64,000 nt of DNA from Halomontanus rarus (GTDB lineage Archaea > Halobacteriota > Halobacteria > Halobacteriales > Natrialbaceae). A model generated the notes under the pieces. The model was not told the origin of the DNA and did no database searches. It saw only the letters and a program-made list of their open reading frames with translations. The stretch is taken from positions 1,612,001 to 1,676,000 of the forward strand of contig NZ_CP071597.1 of NCBI RefSeq assembly GCF_017357405.1, given 5' to 3'. The translations under genes and the position numbers were made by a program. Position 1 is the first letter of the stretch; each line of letters starts with the position of its first letter. Shown piece after piece: positions 8,881 through 17,785 of the stretch.

Positions 8881-10707
8881 ATGAGCGAGAATACGAATCA
8901 GAACGGGCGAAAGCAGTTGAATAGCGATACAGGAACGACACGCCGGTCCTTCATGAAAGCGGCGAGTGCTGGCGCGGTCACCGTCGGATTCGGTGCCAGT
9001 ATGATGGGCAGTGCCGGTGCAGCGGGAATCAACCTCCCGCCACTGGCGCGTGACGGTAACAAAATCGTCGATCCGAGCGGCAACGAGGTCATCCTCCGCG
9101 GTGTGAACATCGCTGATCCCGGCGAACAGAGTCGAGAGTGGCGCGGTCAGACGGCTCCCGAAACGTTCGAACTGGCGACCGACCCGAACGAAGGGTGGTT
9201 CAACCGGATCATCCGCATTCCGATGCAGCCTCAGTTCATTTCCTCCGGTACCGTAGCCCCGTCGGAAAATGACATGGCACACGGCGACGACTGGGGTCCC
9301 GTCCTTCCGGGTGCGCTCGAGCAGAGCGACCTCGAGTGGTACCTCGAAACCTACATCGACGAACTCGTCGAGATGGGGCGCGAGCGCGGCGCCTACGTCA
9401 TGCTCGACTACCACCGTCACTACCCGATCTTCCACCAGGAAGACCACCAGAACCACGGCGTCCCAAATGACATCTGGGTCTGTTCGTCCGACGGCGGCGA
9501 GGACTGGCGGTATCCGGAAGTCTGTGGGGAGCGCGGTGTGCTCTGGCACGGCGAGGACCAGGTCGACGAGATCTGGAATCTGATCGACGAACAGAACATC
9601 CTCGAGGCGTTCGACCTCTCCGAGGACGACATCTACCTCGAGCCGGCAGAGATCACCAACGCGCTCGACGACGAGCTCCAGATGTTCTGGTCGACCGTTG
9701 CGGACCGGTACGCCGAGGACATGCACGTCGTCTTCGACGTCTACAACGAGCCGACCGGACCGTACGGCGGCGACTGGGGCGGACCGCAGCGTCAGGCCGG
9801 CGAACTCTCCGAGCCCGCAGTTGCTCCCGGCGATGCAGAGGGCAACTACGACGTGGCTCACTGTGAGATGAAGGCGTGGTACGACCTCTGGCGCGACCGT
9901 GCACAGCCGTGGGTCGATACGGTCGAAGAGAACGCACCGGGCCATCTCGTCACGATCGGCAACCCCCGCTGGAGCCAGTACACCCACTGGGCGCCGTACA
10001 ACGAGTTCGAGGCCGAGAATATGTGTTACACGGGTCACGTGTACACGCAGGACGATCTCCGCCCGCTGGGCGACTACTTCGGCGATCCGGCAGAGCAGGT
10101 GCCGATCTTCTTCAGCGAGTTCGGCTGGATGTCCCACGAAGGGCTGGTGGAGACGCCGTGGATGGACTGTTCCGGCGAACACGATGGCGACTGTGGTCCC
10201 TACATCGAAGGCTTCGAGCAGTTCCTCAACGAGTACGACGTCCACCCGATCTGTTGGAACTTCGATCACACGTACGAGCCGAACTTCTTCGATCACGGCG
10301 AACCGGGCCAGGGCAACGGTGCCGTCGGCGCCGACGACTGGATGGGCCACCTTCTCGACACCACGCCGGGTCAGTGGTGGCACGAGTGGGTTCAGGACAA
10401 AGAAGGCGACCGGGACCAGCCGACCTCCGGCTCGACGGCCTACGACGGAGACGGCGGACCCAACTCGATGCACGTCGGGTACGAGGACGTTGGAGACTGC
10501 GATGGCGGTACCAGCGGCACTTCTCAGGACACCACCGGTGACGGCCTCCACAACGACATCAACGGTGACGGGGAAACCACGGCGACCGACGTCACCGAGT
10601 TCTTCGACGGCTTCAACGACGAGTACTCCGACGCGCAGTACTACGACTTCAGCGGCGACGGACAGGTGACGACCACCGACGTCATCGAACTGTTCAACAG
10701 CCTGTAA
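8881..10707 (+). CDS. Secreted GH5 endoglucanase with C-terminal dockerin
   Basis: This 608-residue protein is exported by Tat: RRSFMK with Arg21-Arg22 precedes a hydrophobic stretch and a Gly/Ala-rich cleavage region. The GH5 (beta/alpha)8 domain spans about residues 50-510 and starts with the usual VDPSGNEVILRGVN. The catalytic acid/base is Glu290 in YNEP and the nucleophile Glu413 in SEFGW, so it should be an active retaining enzyme, most likely a cellulase. It has several cysteines (e.g. VCSS, EVCGE, MDCSG, GDCGP), unusual for a haloarchaeal protein and possible disulfides outside the cell. A dockerin (about residues 550-608) carries loops DTTGDG and DFSGDG. Its dockerin closely matches that of the 21514 gene. 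Confidence 0.93.
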   Translation: MSENTNQNGRKQLNSDTGTTRRSFMKAASAGAVTVGFGASMMGSAGAAGINLPPLARDGNKIVDPSGNEVILRGVNIADPGEQSREWRGQTAPETFELATDPNEGWFNRIIRIPMQPQFISSGTVAPSENDMAHGDDWGPVLPGALEQSDLEWYLETYIDELVEMGRERGAYVMLDYHRHYPIFHQEDHQNHGVPNDIWVCSSDGGEDWRYPEVCGERGVLWHGEDQVDEIWNLIDEQNILEAFDLSEDDIYLEPAEITNALDDELQMFWSTVADRYAEDMHVVFDVYNEPTGPYGGDWGGPQRQAGELSEPAVAPGDAEGNYDVAHCEMKAWYDLWRDRAQPWVDTVEENAPGHLVTIGNPRWSQYTHWAPYNEFEAENMCYTGHVYTQDDLRPLGDYFGDPAEQVPIFFSEFGWMSHEGLVETPWMDCSGEHDGDCGPYIEGFEQFLNEYDVHPICWNFDHTYEPNFFDHGEPGQGNGAVGADDWMGHLLDTTPGQWWHEWVQDKEGDRDQPTSGSTAYDGDGGPNSMHVGYEDVGDCDGGTSGTSQDTTGDGLHNDINGDGETTATDVTEFFDGFNDEYSDAQYYDFSGDGQVTTTDVIELFNSL

Positions 10708-10708
10708 T

Positions 10709-10748
10709 CTCTCGAGCCAACACATCTTCGATTTGCGCCGTTCGAATC
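10709..10748 (+). repeat. Copy of the 3' element found downstream of dockerin genes
   Basis: Immediately after the stop codon the sequence CTCGAGCCAACACATCTTCG, continuing into GATTTGCGCCGTTCGA, matches elements following several other dockerin genes (23489, 25921, 41942, 42066). The common core is CTCGAGCCAGCGAATCTTCG followed by GATTC-CGCCGTTCGA. Confidence 0.6.
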
Positions 10749-11232
10749 GACGGAAGCGATTGGAGTTCCCCGACGGGTTCCGTCGTGGTGTTCGACGGGC
10801 CGTAGTCGGGTTCGCGGTTCTCTAAATCGCTCTGTTCGCCGACCGCGACCGTCCACCGGCGGTTCGCGGAGCTGAACGGATCAACCGACCACGACTATCG
10901 CTGGCGATTTCCGACGGAGTGGTCGTCGCCAAGCGACGATCACCGCCGCTCTCCGCCAACGGAGCGCGGAGAGCGATTTTTCTTCGAAATACGACCGACG
11001 GGCGACACTCGAGCGTCGAGAGTACAGCGACTCGAGCGTCGTATATCAATTATTTCGACTGTAACTATTATATAATCTGCTTATGAAAAATTTTATCTAT
11101 ACCAGTGGCTAATTAGAGCAATGTACTGCACCACGCGTACGTTCACGAGAATAACGGCACACCGAATCCGAACCGCTCGTGGACCGCAGTGGGGTGTTCA
11201 GGGCGACAGCCCCTATCGGGGATTTCAATAGC
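10749..11232. other. Intergenic region upstream of the scaffoldin gene
   Basis: About 480 bp without a recognisable gene. The first part (to about 11045) is GC-rich and rich in CGA/TCG repeats. The second part is AT-rich, with TATTATATAATC near 11067-11078 and the promoter-like GAAAAATTTTATC at 11085-11097. An in-frame ATG at 11179 precedes the chosen scaffoldin start at 11233, but the intervening peptide does not resemble a signal region. Confidence 0.5.
11085..11097 (+). promoter_or_regulatory. Putative BRE/TATA promoter of the scaffoldin gene
   Basis: GAAAAATTTTATC matches the promoter-like string upstream of the 8881 and 28392 genes. It lies about 135 bp upstream of the chosen ATG at 11233, implying a leader of roughly 110 nt if it is the TATA box, long for a haloarchaeal mRNA. 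A second AT-rich candidate lies at 11067-11078. Confidence 0.4.
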
Positions 11233-14200
11233 ATGAGCGAAAACACAACAGAAACCGACCGAGACGAAGAAGAACCGAGTAACGGTACACGCTGGGACAC
11301 GTCACGCCGTACCTTCATGAAGGCGGCGAGTGCCGGCGCCGGTGCGCTCGCGTTCGGGAGCGCGAGTATGTCGGGCTTGGCCAGTGCAGAGCCACAGATC
11401 CCGACGCCGCGGCTGCAAGTCGAAGGGAACCTGATCACGGATCCCGAAGGGAACCAAGTTACGCTGCGCGGGGTCAACATCATCGACCCCAAACGTGCGG
11501 ATACCCTCGCACCGACTCGAGGGAAGAACGCAGTCCAAACGGTCGAGATGCTCACCGACAAGGGCAACGGCTGGCACACCCACGTGGTCCGTATTCCGAT
11601 CCAGCCACAGGACATCGGCGAACACGAGGGCGGCACTGCGGCACAGCCGCCGGCGTTCACCGAGAGCGAACTCGAGGACTACCTCGAGAACCACCTCGAT
11701 CCAGTGATCGAGACGTGTCGCGAACGGGGCGTCTACGCGATCGTCGACTATCACCGTCACTGGCATGAGTCCGGCGGTGCCTACGATGCCGAGGAGACCC
11801 TGTACTGGGCCAAACTTCAGGATCAGGATCCGAGCGCATCCGTCGCGTGGGACGACGTCGAAGAACAGATGGATCAGCTGGTGCCGAATCCGGAACTTCA
11901 GGACGAAGTCAATATGTTCTGGGACGTCGTCGCGCCGCGGTACGCCGACGACGAACACGTCCACTACGAGGTCTACAACGAGCCGACACAGCCGGGGATG
12001 TGGGGTCCCACCGACAACGAAGCGGTGCAATCCCTCTGGAGCACCTGGATCGACACGGCCCAGCCGTGGGTAGACACGATCCGCGAACACGCACCGGAGA
12101 CGCTCCTCATGATGGGCTCTCCAGGGTGGACTGCGTCGCCAGAGGGCGCGCTCATCGAGCCCTTCGACGACGACAACATGGCGTACACGTACCACGTCTA
12201 CCCGGGGCACGCTGCGAGTTCGGAGACTGCCTGGGGAGACGACCCGACCTGGGACAACAGCGGTTCGACGATCGGGTCCGTTCACGAGGAACACCCGGTC
12301 GTCGTTACCGAGTTCGGCTGGCAGAACGGCGCCGACTCGGACCTCTTAGACGGAACCGTCTCGGGATACGGAGAGCCGATCGTCGAGTGGATGGAAGAAC
12401 ACGACGGCATTCACTGGACCGCGTGGTGTGCGGACATCTGGTGGACGCCGAAAATGTTCGAACGCGGATTCGAGATTCAGAGCAGCGAATCCTCCGGTCA
12501 TCCATACGAGGATCCGGTCCCGACCCACTGTGAGGAGCTTCCCTGCGAGTGGGACTTGCTCGGCGCGGACGTCGGCGCCTACGACGACTATATGGGCGCG
12601 TTCATCAAGGACACGCTCGAGGAGTATCAGGACGACGGCGTTCCGGCCGGCGAGGTGGCCGGTCCCGGCGATGGTTCCGAGTCCGGAGACGATTCCCTGG
12701 TCTCCGTCGATCTCTCGGCGGACCAGATCGACGCGGGCGACACCGTCGAGGCGACCGTCTCCATCGCGGAGATTCCGCGTGGGCTCTCCGGCCTGCTCGG
12801 TGACGCCGGTGTGAGCGACCCCAGCGTCGCTACCGTCACCGATGCGAGCATCAACGAGGACTTCGGCATGGTCCAGGACATCGAGATCAGCGACGACGGC
12901 TCGATGGTCAACCTCGTCTCCGCCGACATCAGTGGTGCCTTCGAAGAAGGCGATACCGACATCGAACTGTTCACCCTCGAGCTCACCGGCCAGGGCGATG
13001 GCGAGACCGAGATCGTTCTCGAAGAGCTGATCGAGGCCGGCGACGGGACGTTCTACGAATTCGACCTCGGCAGTCCGTCCCTCACTGTCGGTGATGGTGT
13101 CGATGATGGCGAGGAAGAAGAGGACAACGAAGAAGAGAACGACGGCGAGGAAGAAGAAGGCAACGACGGAGAAGAAGAGGAGGACAACGAGACCGGCGAG
13201 GTAACCGTATCTGTCGATCTCTCGGCGGACCAGATCGACGCGGGCGACACCGCCGAAGCGACCGTGACTATCTCGGAGCTCCCGCGCGGGCTCTCCGGCC
13301 TGCTCGGTGACGCCGGCGTGAGCGACCCCAGCGTCGCCACCGTCGCCGACGCCAGCATCAACAGCGATTTCGACATGGTTCAGGACGTCGAAATCTCGGG
13401 CGACGGCTCGATGGCCAACCTCGTCTCCGCCGACACTGGCGGTAACTTCTCCGAGGGGGACACCGACGTCGAACTCTTCACTCTCACCCTCGAGGGCCAG
13501 GACGACGGTGAGGTCGACATCGTTCTCGAGGATCTCATCGAGGCTGGCGACGGCAGCTTCTACGACTTCGCTCTCGACGCACCGTCGCTCGCTGTCGGCG
13601 ATGGTGTCGACGATGGCGAGGAGGAGACCGGTGGCGAACCGACTGTCACCGTCGACCTCTCGGCCGACCAGATCAACGTGGGCGGCACCGTCGAAGCCAC
13701 CGTTTCCATCTCGGAGCTCTCGAACGGCCTCTCCGGACTGCTCGGCGACGCCGGCGTCAGCAACCCCGACGCCGCAACGGTGACTAACGCGAGCATCAAC
13801 AGCGATTTCGATATGGTTCAGGACATCGAAATCTCTGAGGACGGCTCGATGGTCAACCTCGTCTCCGCCGACACCGGCGGCAACTTCTCCGAGGGCGACA
13901 CCGACGTCGAACTCTTCACCCTCGAGCTCACCGGCCAGGGTGAAGGAGACACCGACATCGTCCTCGAGAACCTGATCGAAGGTAGCGACGGCACGTTCTA
14001 CGACTTCGCGTTCGACTCGCCGACCCTCTCCGTCGACAGCGACGTCGACGACGGTGAAGAGGAAGACGACGAGGAGGAGACCGGTGACGGGCCGACCGTT
14101 ACCGCCGATCTCTCGACGGACCAGATCGAAGCGGGCCAGACCGCCGAAGTCGACGTCAGCATCTCGGAGCTCTCGAACGGCCTCTCCGGCCTGCTCGGCG

Positions 14201-17200
14201 ACGCCGGCGTCAGCAATCCCGACGCCGCGACGGTCACCGACGCGACCATCAACCCCGATTTCGATATGATTCAGGATATCGAAATCTCCGACGACGGTTC
14301 GATGGTCAACCTCGTCTCCGCCGACACTGGCGGCAACTTCACTGAGGGAGACACCGACGTCCACCTCTTTACCCTCGAGCTCACCGGCCAAGGTGAGGGC
14401 GAGACCGACATCGTCCTCGAGGATCTCATCGAGGGTAGCGACGGCACGTTCTACGACTTCGCGTTCGACTCACCGAGCCTCACCGTCACCGACGAAACCG
14501 GTGGTGGCGGTGATGTGGTCGTCACCGCCGACCTCTCGACCGAAGAGATCGAAGCGGGCCAGACCGCCGAAGTCGACGTCAGCATCTCGGAACTCTCGAA
14601 CGGCCTCTCCGGCCTGCTCGGCGACGCCGGCGTTAGCAATCCCGACGCCGCGACGGTCACCGATGCGACCATCAACCCCGATTTCGATATGATCCAAGAT
14701 ATCGAAATCTCCGACGACGGCTCGATGGTCAACCTCGTCTCCGCCGACACCGGCGGTAACTTCTCCGAAGGAGATACCGACGTCCACCTCTTCACTCTCG
14801 AGCTCACCGGCCAGGGTGAAGGAGACACCGACATCGTTCTCGAAGACCTCATCGAGGGTAGCGACGGCACGTTCTACGACTTCGCATTCGACTCGCCGAC
14901 CCTCTCGGTTACCGGCGACGGAACCGGCGGCGACGAGGATGTGACCGTCACCGCCGATCTTTCGACAGACAGTATCCAGGCGGGCGAGACCGCCGAGGCG
15001 GCAATCTCCATCTCGAGTCTTCCGAACGGACTCTCCGGTCTGCTCGGCGATGCAGGTGTGAGTAACACCGACGCCGCAACGGTTACGGACGCGACCATCA
15101 ACTCCGATTTCGATATGATCCAAGATATCGAAATCTCCGACGACGGCTCGATGGTCAACCTCGTCTCCGCCGACACCGGCGGCAACTTCTCCGAGGGCGA
15201 CACCGACGTCGAACTGTTCACTCTCGAGCTCACCGGTCAGGGCGACGGCGAGACCGACATCGTCCTCGAGGATCTCATCGAAGCCAGCGACGGGACGTTC
15301 TACGACTTCGAATTCGATTCGCCGACCCTCTCGGTTACCGGCGACGGAACCGGCGGCGATGACCCGGTTGTCACTGCCGAGCTCTCCACAAGTGAGATCG
15401 AAGCAGGTGACACCGCCGAAGTCGACGTCAGCATCTCGGCACTTCCGAACGGACTCTCCGGTCTGCTCGGCGATGCCGGTGTGAGCAACCCTGAGGCCGC
15501 GACAGTGACGGACGCGACCATCAACCCCGATTTCGATATGATCCAGGATATCGAAATCAGTGACGACGGCTCGATGGTCAATCTGGTTTCGGCCGACACC
15601 GGCGGCAACTTCTCCGAAGGAGATACCGACGTCCACCTCTTCACCCTCGAGCTCACCGGTCAGAGTCAGGGCGAGACCGACATCGTTCTCGAAGACCTCA
15701 TCGAGGGCAGCGACGGGACGTTCTACGACTTCGAGTTCGACTCGCCGACCCTCTCGGTCACCGGTGACGGACCCGGCGACGTTACCGTCACCGCAGACCT
15801 CTCGACGGACGAGATCCAACCGGGCGAGACCGCCGAAGTCGACGTTAGCATCTCGAGTCTTCCGAACGGCCTCTCCGGCCTGCTCGGCGATGCAGGTGTG
15901 AGCAACCCCGACGCAGCCACTGTCGTCGATGCGACGATCAATCCCGATTTCGATATGATTCAGGATATCGAAATCTCTGAGGACGGCTCGATGGTCAACC
16001 TCGTCTCCGCCGACACCGGCGGCAACTTCTCCGAGGGCGACACCGACGTCGAACTGTTTACCCTCACCCTCGAGGGTCAGAACGAGGGCGAGACCGATAT
16101 CGTCCTCGAGGACCTGATCGAGGCCAGCGACGGGACGTTCTACGACTTCGAGTTCGACTCGCCGACCCTCGCAGTCGGGGGAATCGTCACTGGCGACGAT
16201 CCGGTCGTCACCGCCGACCTCTCGACCGACGAGATCGATGCTGGTGACACCGCCGAAGTCGCGGTCTCCATCTCGGAACTCCCGCGCGGGCTCTCCGGAC
16301 TCCTCGGTGACGCCGGCGTCAGTAACCCCGACGCAGCCACTGTCGTCGATGCGACGATCAACCCCGATTTCGATATGATTCAGGATATCGAAATCAGCGA
16401 CGACGGCTCGATGGTCAACCTCGTCTCCGCCGACACCGGTGGTAACTTCTCCGAGGGCGACACCGACGTCGAACTGTTCACCCTCACTCTCGAGGGTCAG
16501 GGACAGGGCGAGACCGATATCGTCCTCGAGAATCTCATCGAAGCCAGCGACGGGACGTTCTACGACTTCGAGTTCGACTCGCCGACCCTCGCAGTCGGGG
16601 GGATCGTCACTGGCGACGATCCGGTCGTTACCGCAAACCTCTCGGCGGACCAGATCGAAGCGGGCGAGACCGCCGAAGCCGCGGTCTCCATCTCGGAACT
16701 CCCGCGCGGCCTCTCCGGTCTGCTCGGCGATGCGGGTGTGAGCAACACCGACGCCGCGACAGTGACGGACGCGACCATCAACTCCGATTTCGATATGATC
16801 CAGGATATCGAAATCTCCGAGGACGGCTCGATGGTCAACCTCGTCTCCGCCGACACCGGCGGTAACTTCTCCGAGGGCGACACCGACGTCGAACTCTTCA
16901 CCCTCGAGCTCACCGGCCAAGGTGAGGCCGAAACCGAGATCGTCCTCGAGGACCTGATCGAGGCCGGCGACGGCAGCTTCTACGACTTCGAGTTCGACTC
17001 ACCGACGCTCGCCGTCACGGACGGCGATGGACCCGGACCGTCTCCGGACGCCCTCGTCGTCGACAGCTTCGGCAGTACCGGCCAGTGGAACGAGCTGGGC
17101 CGCTGGCGCGGCGGCGGCAGCTTCCAGAACGGCGAAGGCGAGATCGCAAGCGGCGAACTCGTCCTCGAGTACGACAACGCTGGCTGGTACGCCAGCCAGG

Positions 17201-17469
17201 TCGACGAGGACGTCTCCGAGTACGACGAGCTCGTCTTCAGCATCCGTGGAGACAGCGGCGGCGAGGAGAGCGACTTCACCGTCTCGCTCGGCGGAGCCAA
17301 CGCGCTCGCCTCGAGTGTCGCCGACAGTAGTGTGTCCACGAGCACCGGCGACCTGCGGATCGACCTCGATGCGCTGGGTGCGAACCAGAGTTCGCCCGGC
17401 CAGTTGAACCTCAACTTCTGGCAGGGCGGCAGTAGCACGGTCTACATCGAAGAGATCCGGTTCGAATAG
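11233..17469 (+). CDS. Catalytic scaffoldin: GH5 domain, ten cohesins, C-terminal jelly-roll CBM-like domain
   Basis: This 2078-residue secreted protein has a Tat signal (SRRTFMK, Arg25-Arg26). A GH5 domain follows (about residues 55-475) with acid/base Glu250 in YNEP and nucleophile Glu360 in TEFGW. Then come ten cohesin-like modules beginning near residues 490, 657, 803, 953, 1095, 1237, 1377, 1517, 1657 and 1797. Each carries G-D/E-T-x-E-A/V beta strands, GLSGLLGDAGVS, VNLVSAD and LFTLxLxGQ blocks, the cohesin pattern seen in other haloarchaeal proteins. The first modules are joined by long Glu/Asp linkers, later ones by short Gly/Asp linkers. The last 140 residues (WNELGRW...NLNFWQGG...IEEIRFE) match the CBM-like domains of the 37359 and 38275 proteins. 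There is no dockerin or membrane anchor. By architecture it would seat up to ten dockerin enzymes; binding is inferred. The start at 11233 (MSENTTE) was chosen by analogy with the 8881 protein. Confidence 0.9.
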   Translation: MSENTTETDRDEEEPSNGTRWDTSRRTFMKAASAGAGALAFGSASMSGLASAEPQIPTPRLQVEGNLITDPEGNQVTLRGVNIIDPKRADTLAPTRGKNAVQTVEMLTDKGNGWHTHVVRIPIQPQDIGEHEGGTAAQPPAFTESELEDYLENHLDPVIETCRERGVYAIVDYHRHWHESGGAYDAEETLYWAKLQDQDPSASVAWDDVEEQMDQLVPNPELQDEVNMFWDVVAPRYADDEHVHYEVYNEPTQPGMWGPTDNEAVQSLWSTWIDTAQPWVDTIREHAPETLLMMGSPGWTASPEGALIEPFDDDNMAYTYHVYPGHAASSETAWGDDPTWDNSGSTIGSVHEEHPVVVTEFGWQNGADSDLLDGTVSGYGEPIVEWMEEHDGIHWTAWCADIWWTPKMFERGFEIQSSESSGHPYEDPVPTHCEELPCEWDLLGADVGAYDDYMGAFIKDTLEEYQDDGVPAGEVAGPGDGSESGDDSLVSVDLSADQIDAGDTVEATVSIAEIPRGLSGLLGDAGVSDPSVATVTDASINEDFGMVQDIEISDDGSMVNLVSADISGAFEEGDTDIELFTLELTGQGDGETEIVLEELIEAGDGTFYEFDLGSPSLTVGDGVDDGEEEEDNEEENDGEEEEGNDGEEEEDNETGEVTVSVDLSADQIDAGDTAEATVTISELPRGLSGLLGDAGVSDPSVATVADASINSDFDMVQDVEISGDGSMANLVSADTGGNFSEGDTDVELFTLTLEGQDDGEVDIVLEDLIEAGDGSFYDFALDAPSLAVGDGVDDGEEETGGEPTVTVDLSADQINVGGTVEATVSISELSNGLSGLLGDAGVSNPDAATVTNASINSDFDMVQDIEISEDGSMVNLVSADTGGNFSEGDTDVELFTLELTGQGEGDTDIVLENLIEGSDGTFYDFAFDSPTLSVDSDVDDGEEEDDEEETGDGPTVTADLSTDQIEAGQTAEVDVSISELSNGLSGLLGDAGVSNPDAATVTDATINPDFDMIQDIEISDDGSMVNLVSADTGGNFTEGDTDVHLFTLELTGQGEGETDIVLEDLIEGSDGTFYDFAFDSPSLTVTDETGGGGDVVVTADLSTEEIEAGQTAEVDVSISELSNGLSGLLGDAGVSNPDAATVTDATINPDFDMIQDIEISDDGSMVNLVSADTGGNFSEGDTDVHLFTLELTGQGEGDTDIVLEDLIEGSDGTFYDFAFDSPTLSVTGDGTGGDEDVTVTADLSTDSIQAGETAEAAISISSLPNGLSGLLGDAGVSNTDAATVTDATINSDFDMIQDIEISDDGSMVNLVSADTGGNFSEGDTDVELFTLELTGQGDGETDIVLEDLIEASDGTFYDFEFDSPTLSVTGDGTGGDDPVVTAELSTSEIEAGDTAEVDVSISALPNGLSGLLGDAGVSNPEAATVTDATINPDFDMIQDIEISDDGSMVNLVSADTGGNFSEGDTDVHLFTLELTGQSQGETDIVLEDLIEGSDGTFYDFEFDSPTLSVTGDGPGDVTVTADLSTDEIQPGETAEVDVSISSLPNGLSGLLGDAGVSNPDAATVVDATINPDFDMIQDIEISEDGSMVNLVSADTGGNFSEGDTDVELFTLTLEGQNEGETDIVLEDLIEASDGTFYDFEFDSPTLAVGGIVTGDDPVVTADLSTDEIDAGDTAEVAVSISELPRGLSGLLGDAGVSNPDAATVVDATINPDFDMIQDIEISDDGSMVNLVSADTGGNFSEGDTDVELFTLTLEGQGQGETDIVLENLIEASDGTFYDFEFDSPTLAVGGIVTGDDPVVTANLSADQIEAGETAEAAVSISELPRGLSGLLGDAGVSNTDAATVTDATINSDFDMIQDIEISEDGSMVNLVSADTGGNFSEGDTDVELFTLELTGQGEAETEIVLEDLIEAGDGSFYDFEFDSPTLAVTDGDGPGPSPDALVVDSFGSTGQWNELGRWRGGGSFQNGEGEIASGELVLEYDNAGWYASQVDEDVSEYDELVFSIRGDSGGEESDFTVSLGGANALASSVADSSVSTSTGDLRIDLDALGANQSSPGQLNLNFWQGGSSTVYIEEIRFE
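12700..17025 (+). repeat. Tandem array of ten cohesin-coding repeats
   Basis: Ten in-frame repeats begin near 12700, 13201, 13640, 14089, 14515, 14941, 15361, 15781, 16201 and 16621. From the sixth on the spacing is exactly 420 bp (140 codons). Repeats 4-10 share long stretches of nearly identical DNA around the GLSGLLGDAG and DGSMVNLVSADTGGN blocks, a sign of recent expansion or gene conversion. Repeats 1-3 are more diverged and have longer acidic linkers. This is a protein-module repeat; a short-read assembly could misjudge the copy number. Confidence 0.9.
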
Positions 17470-17785
17470 CGACGGACCCGACTCGAGGCTACGCGGCCTC
17501 GAATCCGTATCGAACGTCGAACGCTTTTTTTCGCGGCTCGATAACGGCCGCCAATTGTGAGACGGGACGCCGAAAGAGACCGCTCTCGAGTCGTCAGCGC
17601 CACTACATGAGGCGTCGTTCCGGATCGCGAACAGTCAGTACCAGAACACAACCGTAAAAAATTATAACACTGGGTGCTCGTTACTACCGCGTGAACGATA
17701 TTACGCCCGCGCGGCTTCGTGCTAATCGGTGCCGTCGACGCCCGCGTCAGTCGGGTGTGGTATCCACGCTGCAGGTGCTTCGAAG
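17470..17785. other. Intergenic region before the anchored cohesin gene
   Basis: About 315 bp without a recognisable gene. 'ggctcgataacggccgccaatt' near 17536-17557 contains GGC/GCC inversions but no clean terminator. GTAAAAAATTATAAC at 17654-17668 is a plausible BRE/TATA element about 120 bp before the ATG at 17786. Confidence 0.4.

Noticed and set aside
14470..16920. Very long reverse-strand open frames opposite the cohesin array and other island genes (e.g. 14470-16920, 18637-20937, 45287-47695)
   Set aside because: They mirror high-GC forward genes in a fixed phase, have no domain or signal content and share the forward gene's repeats; they are coding shadows.
12700..17025. Regular repeats suggesting a CRISPR-like array
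   Set aside because: The repeat unit is about 420 bp, in frame and protein-coding, with no short repeat/spacer structure.
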